From positions 1,037,304 to 1,101,303 of the forward strand of contig NZ_BMRY01000001.1 of NCBI RefSeq assembly GCF_014648875.1: 64,000 nucleotides of DNA, written 5' to 3'. Position numbers and translations under genes: made by a program. The notes under the pieces were generated by a model that worked only from the letters and a program-made list of their open reading frames with translations, was not told the origin of the DNA and did no database searches. Shown piece after piece: positions 45,810 to 54,989 of this stretch (position 1 is its first letter; each line of letters opens with the position of its first letter). The stretch is from Streptomyces parvus. Lineage in GTDB: Bacteria; Actinomycetota; Actinomycetes; Streptomycetales; Streptomycetaceae.

Positions 45810-48800
45810 GCGGTGACTCCCGTGCTCCGTCCTCGGAGGAAGGTGAAGGCCCCCCAGTCGCGGTACTGCGGGTACCGCGCCCGGGTGGCGGTCTGTGCCG
45901 AGCGGAACGCCCGCTCGGGGGCGTCGGCGAGGTCGGCCCGCTGGTACAGGCGGTGGAAGAAGTACGTGGCCGGTTCGGGGCGGACGGCCCACAGGCAGCC
46001 GACGACGGCCTGGACCCCGGCGGTGACCAGGGCTGCCGGGACGCCGCGCACGTTGTCCGCCCGGTCGAAGCGCCCCAGCGCCGATTCGCAGGCGGCGAGG
46101 GTGACCAACCGGATGCCGCTCAGGTCGAGTTCGAGGAAGTCGTGGGCGAAGACCCGGCCGTCGTCGTCCTCGTCCGGGGTGAGGTGGAGGCAGTGCAGCC
46201 AGGGGGCGTCCTGATCCATGGTGCCGTGGACGGCGAGGTGGACGACGTCGGCCGTGGCGAGTTCGGCGAGCAGCCCGGCCCGGGTCGCGGCCGGGCCGGT
46301 CACCGCGTCCGCGCCGACCGCCTCGGCGACGGCCCGGGCGTGCTCCTCCAGCGCGGGTTCGGCGGGCAGTCCGTAGGGGACGCCGCCGGTGGCCGAGGCG
46401 ATGACGGCGGTACGGCGCGGGCGAGGGCGTACGGGGAGGCCGGCGGAGAGGTCGGCGGGGACGAGCGCTTCGAGGCCCGCGATGGTCGTGACCGTCCAGT
46501 CGTCCGCGATCAGGCGGCCGTCGACGGAGCAGAGCGCGACCGGCAGGTAGTGGAGTGCACCGTGCGGCCAGAGCAGGAGGCGGTCCTTGCCCTGGGCCCG
46601 CCATGCGGCCCACCGGTCGCCCATCACGAGCGGCAGCTCGTACCCCGTCAGCAGCCTGCGGCCCTCCGGTGTCACCTCACCGAAGAGCGGGTCGCGTTCG
46701 ACCTCGGTGCGGACCGCGTCGACCAGGTCGGCGACGGGATGCCGGTCGGCGTAGGCGGCGGCGTTCTCGGGTCCGTCGCCGTCCGGATCGCCCAACTGCA
46801 CGGTGATCGCGCTGCCTTCGCGCGTGACGGCGAGCAGCACGGCGGCCCCGTTCACGGCGGTCGGCAGGAACCAGGTGAGCAGCACACTGCGCTCGTCGAG
46901 CAGTTCGCCGGTGCGCGCCCACAGGTACTGGTCGTCCACGAAGGCGGCCGAGCGGGCGCGGAGTTCGTCGTCGATGAAGGAGGAGATCCGGCGGCGCAGG
47001 TTGCGTACGAACGTGTCGTCGTCCTCGTGGTTCTCCTCACCGAGGTCCGCGTCGAGGACGTTCAGCAGGTTCGCCGTCGCGCCGCCGACGGCGGTGGGGC
47101 TTTCCAAGGAGCGGAGTCTCGCCAGGTAGTTGACGATGTGCGCGGGGCGGGGGACCGGGCCGTCGATCCTCCGCCAGGCCCCGGCCTCCGGCCCCTTGCC
47201 CGCCTGGTGGAGGCCGATCATCAGCGCCACCGGCAACGACTCGATCCCGAGGGTAACCTGCCAGACGGCGGCGTGGACGAGGTCGCGGAGGACCTCGCCG
47301 AGCGCGGGGGCGCCGCCGGTGTCGAAGTTCGGTACGTCGACGATGATCGCGTACACCGCGTTCTTGAGGGCGTCACCGCTGAGGTTCGGCAGGTCCCGGA
47401 GGACGGGCAGCAGGCATGCCTGGGCCAGGTCCTGCTGGTTCAGCGAGGCGTAGGAGAGCGCCGCGTAGGTGGAGTGGCCCCACGGGAATGGCACCCGGTC
47501 GGAGACCGGCTCGCCCCGCTCGACCGCCAAGCGGTAGAGGTCCGCCGTCAGCAGTCTGACGACCGTGCTGTCCCCCGGTTCCGCCTGCCGCAGGAGGGCT
47601 GCGCCCAGCGCGGGCCGCCCCCGGTCGCGGGCGTGGGCGGCCGCGTGCAGGAGGGCGGCGGAGCGCTGGACCGGGGTCCAGCCTGCCGGAAAGGACTCCG
47701 GGAAAGGGCTGAGGGGGTCGGAGTCGGGGCCGGGGCAGTCGGTGGGGTCGTCGGGCAGCGCGTGCAACCGGGCCTCGACGTGTTGCCGGCGCTGCGCGGG
47801 GCTCTGGGCGAGGGGAGAGCGGTCGGCCCAGTCCAGTACCGCGCGCAGGAGCGGCCGGTCGGCACGTTGCCGGGCGAGGTCGATGCCCTGCTCCACGGTC
47901 CGGGCGGCGACGACTCCGCCGTACGCGGCAAGGAAGGCGGGCACGTCCGAGCCGAACACGTTCTCCCGTACGGTGTCGACGTACGTCGCGGGCGCGTCGC
48001 CCATCGACCGGAGCAGGAAGAGCACCAGATCCGGCGGCGCGGCGGCGCGGGCGGCGAACAGGGCGTCGAACGCGGCCCGCGCGGTCGCCCGGTCCACGCC
48101 GCCGCCCTCCCCCTCCCCCTCCTCCTCTTCCGTGACCACCTGGGCCACCTGGGCCAGCGCGGCCAGGATCCGGGGGCGCAGCGCACTGCCCGGGCCGCTC
48201 GCGCGTTCGTCCGACTCGGCGGCCCGTACCAGCAGGTCCCGGGCCTCGCCCCGTAACCGCGCGTCGAACAGCAACGGCCACGTGCCGCCGAACCACGGCC
48301 GGTACAGCGGCGATCGGTACAGGTCCGCGGCGTGCTGGGCGGCCCGTACGGTCCCCTCCTCCCCGGCGTACGCATCGCCGCCCAGGTCCTCCGGGCCCCG
48401 GACCGCCAGCCGCAGCCGGGCGGCCGCCAGGAGCGCAGCCGCCAGGTCCGGGGAGCCGTCCGGGGAGCCCTCCAGCCGCTCGATCAGGCGGCCGGACAGC
48501 TCGTCGGCGTCCTCGAACACCGGGCGCTCGCACCGCTCCGCGAGGACCGGCGCCGCGCTCTCGACCGTACGCAGGGCCGCCTCCCGCCAGACCGCGTCGG
48601 CCCCGCACTCCTCCGCGACCTCGGTCACCAACCGCCAGTAGAGGTACAGGAGATCGGCCGCACCTCCCCGGCTCCGGGCCGCATCCGCGACGAGCAGTTC
48701 CAGTAGCGCCCCGGCGGACAGCCCGTGGACCTCCTCCGTCTCCTCCAGACTCCGCCGCACCCGCTCCAGCTCACGCGCGCGCCGCTTGGCCGCGTCGAGC

Positions 48801-49375
48801 GACAGCACTCGGTCCCGTGCGTGAAGCACCAGCCCCAGCAGGACGGAGACCGGGTCGAGGACGTAGGTGGGCGTGGGCGGCCCGGCGGCCTCGTGACCGG
48901 GTGGGCCGAACCTCACCCGGCCCGCACAGACCATCCCCTGCCGGGTCTCGTTGGCCAGCGCGGCAACCATGTCGTCGTCCGTAGGCAGCACATGGGACAC
49001 GACCAGCACGAGCGAGCCCGTCCCGGACGCCGTCTCCAGCCAGTCGGCCGGCAGGTCCAGGTCGAGATCGTAGGCCAACTCCAGCCCACCCGGGCCGAGT
49101 ACGGAAAAGACGCCCTCCTCGCCCCGGTGGACGCACCACCGCGCGTCGACGGGTTCCGCGAACGGCAGCTCGTTCAGCGAAGCGAGCGCCGCCAGCCCCC
49201 GCCCGCACGCCCGGGTGAACAGGCTTCCGCCCGGACCGGCTCCGGTGAACGGGCCGAGCCCCGCCCGCCCCACCGCCAGTCCGGCATGCCGGGCCCCGTC
49301 CACCTCCGCCAGGAAGGCCCACCCCGTGACGTCCTCCGACAGTCGCACGCCGTCCCCCCAGCGCCTCTGGATCAT
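45806..49375 (-). CDS. Large CHAT-domain (caspase-like) protease
   Basis: 1189 residues. The C-terminal about 330 residues are a CHAT peptidase with catalytic His1050 (HLAVHGT) and Cys1096 (LAACESA). The middle is helical and TPR-like in character. The N-terminal about 160 residues are beta-rich and unlike the usual TPR-only architecture. CHAT proteases cleave partner proteins in some immune or cell-death systems. No effector is recognised here, but a coupled 229-residue gene follows. The ATG at 49375 is taken; a Val (GTG) a few codons later is possible. Confidence 0.85.
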   Translation of the reverse strand: MIQRRWGDGVRLSEDVTGWAFLAEVDGARHAGLAVGRAGLGPFTGAGPGGSLFTRACGRGLAALASLNELPFAEPVDARWCVHRGEEGVFSVLGPGGLELAYDLDLDLPADWLETASGTGSLVLVVSHVLPTDDDMVAALANETRQGMVCAGRVRFGPPGHEAAGPPTPTYVLDPVSVLLGLVLHARDRVLSLDAAKRRARELERVRRSLEETEEVHGLSAGALLELLVADAARSRGGAADLLYLYWRLVTEVAEECGADAVWREAALRTVESAAPVLAERCERPVFEDADELSGRLIERLEGSPDGSPDLAAALLAAARLRLAVRGPEDLGGDAYAGEEGTVRAAQHAADLYRSPLYRPWFGGTWPLLFDARLRGEARDLLVRAAESDERASGPGSALRPRILAALAQVAQVVTEEEEGEGEGGGVDRATARAAFDALFAARAAAPPDLVLFLLRSMGDAPATYVDTVRENVFGSDVPAFLAAYGGVVAARTVEQGIDLARQRADRPLLRAVLDWADRSPLAQSPAQRRQHVEARLHALPDDPTDCPGPDSDPLSPFPESFPAGWTPVQRSAALLHAAAHARDRGRPALGAALLRQAEPGDSTVVRLLTADLYRLAVERGEPVSDRVPFPWGHSTYAALSYASLNQQDLAQACLLPVLRDLPNLSGDALKNAVYAIIVDVPNFDTGGAPALGEVLRDLVHAAVWQVTLGIESLPVALMIGLHQAGKGPEAGAWRRIDGPVPRPAHIVNYLARLRSLESPTAVGGATANLLNVLDADLGEENHEDDDTFVRNLRRRISSFIDDELRARSAAFVDDQYLWARTGELLDERSVLLTWFLPTAVNGAAVLLAVTREGSAITVQLGDPDGDGPENAAAYADRHPVADLVDAVRTEVERDPLFGEVTPEGRRLLTGYELPLVMGDRWAAWRAQGKDRLLLWPHGALHYLPVALCSVDGRLIADDWTVTTIAGLEALVPADLSAGLPVRPRPRRTAVIASATGGVPYGLPAEPALEEHARAVAEAVGADAVTGPAATRAGLLAELATADVVHLAVHGTMDQDAPWLHCLHLTPDEDDDGRVFAHDFLELDLSGIRLVTLAACESALGRFDRADNVRGVPAALVTAGVQAVVGCLWAVRPEPATYFFHRLYQRADLADAPERAFRSAQTATRARYPQYRDWGAFTFLRGRSTGVTA

Positions 49376-49408
49376 GGCAGTGGTCAGCCTTCCACAAAAG
49401 CGCCCCGT

Positions 49409-49834
49409 TCAGCCCCGGGGCCGGAACACCGGTACGGCCTCCTCCCCCGCCTCCCGGAAGGTGACGGCCAGGCCCATCCCGACGCGCAGGGCCTCGTGCG
49501 CGCACTCCACGATCTCCGTCATCATCCGCGGCCCCTCGGCGAGGTCGACGACGGCCGCGACGTACGGGACGCGGGAACCGAAGGGCGGCAGGTCGTTGCG
49601 GTGGACGACGGACCAGGTGTAGAGCGTCGCCTCCCCGCTCGCCGCCTCCCAGCCCACGTCCTCGCTCCAGCAGTACGGGCAGAACTCGCGCGGATAGTGG
49701 TGCGCCCGGCCGCACCCGGCACAGCGGCGGATCAGCAGCCGTCCTTCCGCCGCCGCGTCCCAGTACGGGCGGGTGAAGGCGTCCGGCTCGGGAAGGTCGA
49801 AGCGCGGGCCCGCAGAGGCACGTTCGGCGCTCAC
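49409..49834 (-). CDS. DUF35 protein: zinc ribbon plus OB-fold, second copy
   Basis: 141 residues from a GTG that overlaps the DoxX-like stop (GTGA). The zinc ribbon is CAGCGRAHHYPREFCPYC, followed by an OB-fold (LYTWSVVHRNDLPPFG, AAVVDLAEGPRMMTEI). Same family as the gene at 31470. Its probable Ltp partner is not adjacent; the second Ltp-like gene at 40769 lacks a DUF35 neighbour and may be the match. In an operon with DoxX-like and behind a regulon palindrome. Confidence 0.83.
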   Translation of the reverse strand: MSAERASAGPRFDLPEPDAFTRPYWDAAAEGRLLIRRCAGCGRAHHYPREFCPYCWSEDVGWEAASGEATLYTWSVVHRNDLPPFGSRVPYVAAVVDLAEGPRMMTEIVECAHEALRVGMGLAVTFREAGEEAVPVFRPRG

Positions 49835-50283
49835 AGGAACAGCCCGAACGCCGCGTCCAGCGACCAGGTCTGCCACGCCATCGCGAACAGGGCCACGAGG
49901 GAGATCAGCGCCATCATCGCGTTCTGCCCCTGCTCGGCCCAGTCGTGGATCATCAGGGTCAGGTAGAGGAGGTTGAGCAGGAGGCCCGCCACCAGCGCGA
50001 CCGGGGTGAGGAATCCGGTCACCAGTCCCAGTCCCAGAGCGAGTTCGGCGTAGACGACGACGTACGCGATCAGCTTCGGCCGGGGTTCGACGACCTTCTG
50101 AAAGCCCGTGCGGACGGCCCTCCAGCGGTGCTTGCCCGCGATGTCCGCTGCCCACGCGATCCCCGTACCGCGCTCGAACCAGCCCTTGCGGTCCTTGTGG
50201 CGCCAGCTCTCCAGCCACCACAGGCCGAGGCCTATGCGCAGGACGGCGACCCATTCCGCTCCGCCGAGCCAGATCGTCTGCAT
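49831..50283 (-). CDS. DoxX-like membrane protein
   Basis: 150 residues. Four hydrophobic segments are seen in the C-terminal two-thirds, after the amphipathic WVAVLRIGLGLWWLESWRHK. This fits the DoxX/DoxD-like family, some of which act with quinone or thiosulfate oxidation. The role here is unknown. The ATG at 50283 follows GGAGGG. A perfect regulon palindrome is 22 bp upstream of the start. Confidence 0.78.
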   Translation of the reverse strand: MQTIWLGGAEWVAVLRIGLGLWWLESWRHKDRKGWFERGTGIAWAADIAGKHRWRAVRTGFQKVVEPRPKLIAYVVVYAELALGLGLVTGFLTPVALVAGLLLNLLYLTLMIHDWAEQGQNAMMALISLVALFAMAWQTWSLDAAFGLFL

Positions 50284-50304
50284 CGGCCCTCCACTCACAG
50301 TTTT

Positions 50305-50319
50305 CTGACGATACGTCAG
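50305..50319. promoter_or_regulatory. Regulon palindrome 5, upstream of DoxX-like/DUF35 operon
   Basis: CTGACGATACGTCAG is a perfect 6-3-6 inverted repeat of the regulon type. It is 22 bp before the DoxX-like start and so overlaps the promoter. Confidence 0.78.
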
Positions 50320-50370
50320 TTCACCGGACGAGAGCCGACCGCGCAAGAGGTCCGCACAGCCCGCACAGCT

Positions 50371-51432
50371 TCAGCGCCGTCGGCCACGCCCCAGCAGCCA
50401 GGCCAGATAGACCCCGCCGAGCGCTCCCGTGACCACGCCCACCGGCAGTGGTCCCGCCGTCGGCAGCGAGATCGCCACCAGGTCGGAGGCGGAGAGCAGC
50501 AGTGCGCCCATCGCGGCGGCGGGCAGCAGGCCCGTCCCCGTGCCCCGGCCGATGCGCCGGGCCAGTTGGGGTGCGCAGAGGGCGACGAACACGATCGGTC
50601 CGGCCGCCGAGACCGCCACCGCGCTCAGCCCGACCGCGATCAGGAGGACGAACACCCGGGTGCGGGCCGCGTCCACACCGAGGCCGCCCGCCGCCTCGTC
50701 GCCCATCTCCAGCAGGTCCAGGCGGCGGACAACCGGGAGCGCGGCGAGCAGGAGGGCCCCGAGGCCGAGCAGGGCGGGCATGACCTGGTGGCGTTCCGCG
50801 CTGCCGAGGCTGCCGATCAGCCAGAGCTGGGCGGACTGGGCGTGGTCGAGTGCGGCCCGGGTGAGCAGGTAGGCGTTGACCGAGGCGAGCAGGGAGCCGA
50901 CCGCGATCCCGGCGAGAATCAGCCGGTTGCCCCGGAACGAGCCGCGTCGGGCGAGGAGTTGGACGATGACCGCCGTGGCCAGTCCGCCGCCCGCCGCGCC
51001 GGCCGCCACGTACGCCGGGTCGCCGTGCAGCAGGACCAGCAACGCACCGGTCGCCGCACCGGAGTTGAAGCCGACGATGTCCGGGCTGCCGAGCGGGTTG
51101 CGGGAGAGCTGCTGGAACAGCGCCCCGGCCGCGCCGAGTGCCGCGCCGACGGTGAGCCCGAGGGCGACGCGGGGCAGCCGCAGCTCCAGGACGACGAACG
51201 CGGCCTGCTCGGAGCCCGCGCCGAACAGCGCGCCCAGCACCTCGGCGGGCGGTACGAGACCGTCCCGGGTGAGCGCGAGCGCACCGGTGCCCGCCGCGAG
51301 GAGGGTGAGGAGGAGGGCGACGGCGAGGGGGCGGGGGCGGACGCGGAGGGAGAGGCCCCGGCCCCGTACGGCCACGGGTCCGCCGGAGAGGCTCCGGTTC
51401 CGTTCGGCCTCCGGCTTTTCGAGGACGCTCAT
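50371..51432 (-). CDS. FecCD-type iron-siderophore ABC permease, second subunit
   Basis: 353 residues with about 9-10 membrane helices. Family marks are GAALFQQLSRNPLGSPDIVG-type region (LFQQLSRNPLGSPDIVG), GFNSGAATGA and APQLARRIGRGTG (coupling loop to the ATPase). The ATG overlaps the stop of the first permease (ATGA). These two permeases plus the binding protein form a siderophore uptake unit; no ATP-binding subunit is encoded next to them, so an ATPase elsewhere must serve. Expressed from the iron-box promoter at 53576. Confidence 0.9.
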   Translation of the reverse strand: MSVLEKPEAERNRSLSGGPVAVRGRGLSLRVRPRPLAVALLLTLLAAGTGALALTRDGLVPPAEVLGALFGAGSEQAAFVVLELRLPRVALGLTVGAALGAAGALFQQLSRNPLGSPDIVGFNSGAATGALLVLLHGDPAYVAAGAAGGGLATAVIVQLLARRGSFRGNRLILAGIAVGSLLASVNAYLLTRAALDHAQSAQLWLIGSLGSAERHQVMPALLGLGALLLAALPVVRRLDLLEMGDEAAGGLGVDAARTRVFVLLIAVGLSAVAVSAAGPIVFVALCAPQLARRIGRGTGTGLLPAAAMGALLLSASDLVAISLPTAGPLPVGVVTGALGGVYLAWLLGRGRRR

Positions 51433-52472
51433 GCCGTCGCCACCGCCTTCCGGGAAGCGCTCCGGCGGTTGTGCCGCGCGCGGCCGATCAGCCAGATCAG
51501 GACGGGCGCGCCCACGAACGCCGTCACGATGCCCACCTGGATCTCGGCGGGGCGGGCGACGACCCGGCCCACGATGTCCGCGACGAGCAGCAGGCCCGCC
51601 CCGATGAGGACCGCGTACGGCATGAGGCGGCGGTGGTCGGGCCCGGCCAGCAGGTGGGCCACGTGCGGGGCGACCAGGCCGATGAAGCCGACCGGGCCGA
51701 TCGCGGCGGTGGCCGCGCCGCTGAGCAGCACGGTGGCGAGCGTGCCGAGCAGGCGTACGCGCCCGGGGGCGACGCCCAGCGCCCGCCCCGCCTCGTCGCC
51801 GAGCGCGAACGCGTTGAGGGCGGGCGCCACGGTGAGCGCGAGCACGGCCCCGACCAGCAGGAAGGGCAACACCTCCCACAGTACCGGGAGTTCGCGGCCC
51901 GCCAGCGTACCGACGGACCACATCCGCAGGGTCCCGTACGCATCCGCGTCCAGCACCCCGAGCCCGCTGACGACCGCGCCGAGGACGGCGGTGACGGCGA
52001 CCCCGGCGAGCACGAGCCCTTCGGGGGTGCCGCGGCCCGCACCCCGGCCGCCGAGCAGATACACCACGACGACCGCGACGGCCGCCCCGAGCAGCGCCCA
52101 CCAGACGACGGCGTGGAGCGAGCGCGTACCGAGCAGGACGGTCGCGGCGACGACCGCGCAGGCGGCCCCGGTGTTGACGCCGAGGAGGCCGGGTTCGGCG
52201 AGCGGGTTACGGGTCAGCCCCTGCATCACCGCACCGGCGAGGCCGAGCGCGGCTCCGGCCGTGACGGCGAGGAGGGTGCGCGGCACCCGGACCTCCCGGA
52301 CGATCGAGGCGTGCGGGGCGTCGGGGTCGAGCAGCGCGGCGAACACCTCGGCCGGGGGCACGGGCTGCGCGCCCACGGCGAGGCCGCCGGCCACGGCGAG
52401 GGCCAGGAGGACCAGCCCCGCCGTGAGCCCGGCGGCGTACCGCACGCGTGCGGTGGGTTGTTTACGGATCAC
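51429..52472 (-). CDS. FecCD-type iron-siderophore ABC permease, first subunit
   Basis: 347 residues from a GTG at 52472, about 10 membrane helices. AVMQGLTRNPLAEPGLLG and the coupling loop APHVAHLLAGPDHRRLMPY are typical FecCD features. It is 13 bp downstream of the binding protein stop and overlaps the next permease, so the three genes form one operon. The siderophore is unknown. Confidence 0.9.
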   Translation of the reverse strand: MIRKQPTARVRYAAGLTAGLVLLALAVAGGLAVGAQPVPPAEVFAALLDPDAPHASIVREVRVPRTLLAVTAGAALGLAGAVMQGLTRNPLAEPGLLGVNTGAACAVVAATVLLGTRSLHAVVWWALLGAAVAVVVVYLLGGRGAGRGTPEGLVLAGVAVTAVLGAVVSGLGVLDADAYGTLRMWSVGTLAGRELPVLWEVLPFLLVGAVLALTVAPALNAFALGDEAGRALGVAPGRVRLLGTLATVLLSGAATAAIGPVGFIGLVAPHVAHLLAGPDHRRLMPYAVLIGAGLLLVADIVGRVVARPAEIQVGIVTAFVGAPVLIWLIGRARHNRRSASRKAVATA

Positions 52473-52485
52473 TTCGAGGACGGCT

Positions 52486-53490
52486 TCAGCCGAAGGCCTT
52501 CTCGATCTTGTCGATCAGGTTGCCCGCGCTGTAGTAGTCCAGCCGGAAGGTGTCGAGGCCGAGGTCGTACACCCGCTTGTCCTTGACGGCGGACAGGTCC
52601 TTCCAGACCGGGCGCTCGGTGGCGGCGGTGATCTCCTCGGGGGTGTGGCTGACGAAGAGGAGCGAGCTGTCCTTCGCGGTGTCGGCGACCTTCTCCTGGC
52701 TGAACTCCGCGAAGTCCGAACGGCCGCCCTGCGTCTGGCCCTTGCCGGCCGGCGGTTCGAGGACGGTGAAGCCGAGGGAGGTGAGGAGGCGCCCCTGGGC
52801 GGACTCGGGGGTGAAGACGGTCATCGCGGACTGGTTGTCGCGGACGAGCGCGGCGGACTGCTTCGGCACGGTGATGGCGGCCTTGACCTCGCCGACCCGC
52901 TTGTCGTGGGCGGCGACGACCTCGCTCGCGCGCTTCTCCAGGCCGAGGTCCTTGCCGAGGCGGGCGGTCAGGTCCTGCCAGGAGACGTCGTCGTGGCGGT
53001 AGAGGAGGGTCGGGGCGACGGCGGAGAGCTTGTCGTAGAACTTCTCGGCGTTCTCCGCGCCGGAGGAGGCGCCCACGATGAGGTCGGGCTTCAGCGCGAG
53101 GACTTTCTCCACGTCGGGCTCGAAGCCCTGGTAGGCGACCTTGACGCTGTTCTTCGCGGCGGCGTCGGACCACTGGGTGAAGAAGCCCTGCTTGTCGGTG
53201 ATGACGGAGGGCGGGGTGGCCTGGGAGGCGACGACCGGGGCGTCGAGGGCCAGCAGATGGCCGGTCATGGTGACGCTGACCGAGACGATCCGCTTCGGCT
53301 CGGCGGGGACTTTCTCGGTGGTCCCGGCGTCGTGCTTCACGGTGCGGGCGGCGGCCGCTTTGCCCTTGCCGTTCCCGTCACCCTTGGCGCCCGCGTCGCC
53401 GTCGCCGCCACCGCAGGCGGTGAGCACGAGGAGCCCGGCGGCGACCACCGCCACCCCCCGGAAACGAGCCCGCAGCTGTCTGCCGTTCAT
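52486..53490 (-). CDS. Siderophore-binding lipoprotein of ABC uptake system
   Basis: 334 residues. A lipoprotein signal ends with LTAC (Cys at about 26), so it is anchored outside the membrane. A Gly/Lys linker leads to a FepB/FhuD-like binding domain (KRIVSVSVTMTGHLLALDAPVVAS, ALKPDLIVGASSG, VRDNQSAMTVFTPESAQG). It delivers ferric siderophores to the two FecCD permeases. The iron box 85-104 bp upstream indicates iron-dependent repression. Confidence 0.92.
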   Translation of the reverse strand: MNGRQLRARFRGVAVVAAGLLVLTACGGGDGDAGAKGDGNGKGKAAAARTVKHDAGTTEKVPAEPKRIVSVSVTMTGHLLALDAPVVASQATPPSVITDKQGFFTQWSDAAAKNSVKVAYQGFEPDVEKVLALKPDLIVGASSGAENAEKFYDKLSAVAPTLLYRHDDVSWQDLTARLGKDLGLEKRASEVVAAHDKRVGEVKAAITVPKQSAALVRDNQSAMTVFTPESAQGRLLTSLGFTVLEPPAGKGQTQGGRSDFAEFSQEKVADTAKDSSLLFVSHTPEEITAATERPVWKDLSAVKDKRVYDLGLDTFRLDYYSAGNLIDKIEKAFG

Positions 53491-53575
53491 GTACGTCCCA
53501 CCCCTTCACCCCCGGACGGGCGCACGGCACGGCGCCGCGCGGCTGCCCCCGGAGGTCACCCCGCATCAGTCAAGG

Positions 53576-53594
53576 CAAGGTTAGCCTTACCTTA
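53576..53594. promoter_or_regulatory. Iron box (DmdR/IdeR-type) upstream of siderophore operon
   Basis: CAAGGTTAGCCTTACCTTA matches the DtxR-family pattern TTAGGTTAGGCTAACCTAA at most positions. It lies 86 bp upstream of the lipoprotein start. A perfect DnaA box TTATCCACA (53592-53600) overlaps its right end. It could also affect the divergent flavoprotein gene. Confidence 0.75.
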
Positions 53595-53715
53595 TCCACA
53601 TGACGGAGTGTCCGTGCACGCGCGGTCACCGCCCCGCACCGCTCGTGATCAATTCGCAATCGATTTCCCTCTTGACCGAGACCCATCAACAGAGCGGGCG
53701 ATTACGCTCCGAACC

Positions 53716-54912
53716 ATGCCCAACAGCCCGTCCCCCGCAGCCCGTCACGACGCCGTCGCCCTCACCGACCGTACGGAGGTCCGGCCCGTGTACGTCATCG
53801 GCGGCGGCCCCGGCGGACTCGCCACCGCGGCCGCGCTGCGCGCCCGGGGCGTACGGGCGGTGGTCCTGGAGAAGTCGGACCGGGTCGGGGCGTCCTGGCG
53901 CGGCCACTACGACCGGCTGCACCTGCACACCACCCGCCGCTGGTCGGCGCTGCCGGGGCTGAAGATGCCGCGGAAGTTCGGGCGTTGGGTGGGCCGGGAC
54001 GACGTGGTGCGGTATCTGGAGAAGTACACCGAGCACCATGAGCTGGAAGTGGTGACGGGCGTCGAGGTGACCCGCGTCGACCCGGCCTCCGACGGCTCCG
54101 GCGACTGGCAGCTCACCGCGACGGGCGGCCGGGTCCTGCGGGGCCGCGCGGTCGTCGTCGCCACCGGCTTCAACCACACCCCGCGGATACCGGACTGGCC
54201 GGGCCGCGACACGTTCACGGGCGAGCTGCTGCACGCGGCGGCGTACCGGAACCCGGCCCCGTACGCGGAGAAGGACGTCCTGGTCGTCGGCATCGGCAAC
54301 ACGGGCGCGGAGATCGCGGCAGACCTGGCGGAGGGCCGGGCGTCCGCCGTGCGCATCGCGGTCCGGACGGCCCCGCACATCGTCCGCCGCTCCACCGCCG
54401 GCTGGCCGGCCCAGGCCACGGGCATCCTGGTCCGCCGCCTGCCGGTACGGCTCGTCGACCGCGCGGGGGCCGTGATGTCCCGGATCGCCGTGCCCGACCT
54501 GACCGACCGGGGCCTCCCGCGCCCCGCCACCGGCCTCTACTCCCGGGTCCGCGAGGGGGCGATCCCGGTCCAGGACGTGGGGCTCGTCGACGCGGTGAAG
54601 AACGGCCGGGTCACCCCCGTGGCGACGGTCGCCTCCTTCGACAAGGACACGGTGGTCCTCGCCGACGGCACCCGGCTCACCCCGGACGCCGTCATCGCCG
54701 CCACCGGCTACGACCGCGCCCTGGAGCCGCTGCTCGGCCACCTGGACGTCCTGGACGGGCGGGGCCGCCCGGTGACCCACGGCGGCCGGTCACCGAAGGG
54801 AGCACCCGGGCTGTACTTCACCGGCTTCACCAACCCGATCAGCGGGATGCTGCGCGAGATGGCCCTGGACGCGGAGAAGATCGCCAAGAGGGTGTCGCGG
54901 GCGCCGCGTTGA
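53716..54912 (+). CDS. Flavin-containing monooxygenase-like FAD/NAD(P) oxidoreductase
   Basis: 398 residues. FAD motif VYVIGGGPGGLATAAALRARG near residue 26, FMO-like fingerprint region RLHLHTTR and FATGFNHTP-type motif VVATGFNHTP, then NADPH motif VVGIGNTGAEIA. It resembles CzcO/Trk-type or FMO-like monooxygenases that hydroxylate N or S or carry Baeyer-Villiger reactions. It shares an upstream region with the iron-regulated siderophore operon. A link to iron is possible but unproven. Confidence 0.85.
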   Translation: MPNSPSPAARHDAVALTDRTEVRPVYVIGGGPGGLATAAALRARGVRAVVLEKSDRVGASWRGHYDRLHLHTTRRWSALPGLKMPRKFGRWVGRDDVVRYLEKYTEHHELEVVTGVEVTRVDPASDGSGDWQLTATGGRVLRGRAVVVATGFNHTPRIPDWPGRDTFTGELLHAAAYRNPAPYAEKDVLVVGIGNTGAEIAADLAEGRASAVRIAVRTAPHIVRRSTAGWPAQATGILVRRLPVRLVDRAGAVMSRIAVPDLTDRGLPRPATGLYSRVREGAIPVQDVGLVDAVKNGRVTPVATVASFDKDTVVLADGTRLTPDAVIAATGYDRALEPLLGHLDVLDGRGRPVTHGGRSPKGAPGLYFTGFTNPISGMLREMALDAEKIAKRVSRAPR

Positions 54913-54950
54913 GGGCGCGCCGGGGCTGACCGCGCGGCGCGCGGCTGAAC

Positions 54951-54977
54951 AAGGCCGTCAAGGCCGTCAAGGCCGTC
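54951..54977. repeat. Triple 9-bp tandem repeat AAGGCCGTC
   Basis: Three exact copies of AAGGCCGTC lie between the flavoprotein stop and the convergent TetR gene. Simple slippage is likely. Confidence 0.8.
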
Positions 54978-54989
54978 GACGCCGGGCCC

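Noticed and set aside
45806..49375. CHAT protease as part of a gasdermin or type III CRISPR defence system
   Set aside because: No gasdermin, Cas gene or nuclease is adjacent, and the partner lacks gasdermin features.
49945..54912. A 1655-codon open frame on the plus strand
   Set aside because: Only its last 398 codons (from 53716) form a protein with recognisable domains. The rest is antisense to DoxX-like, both permeases and the lipoprotein gene and reflects the lack of stops in GC-rich DNA.
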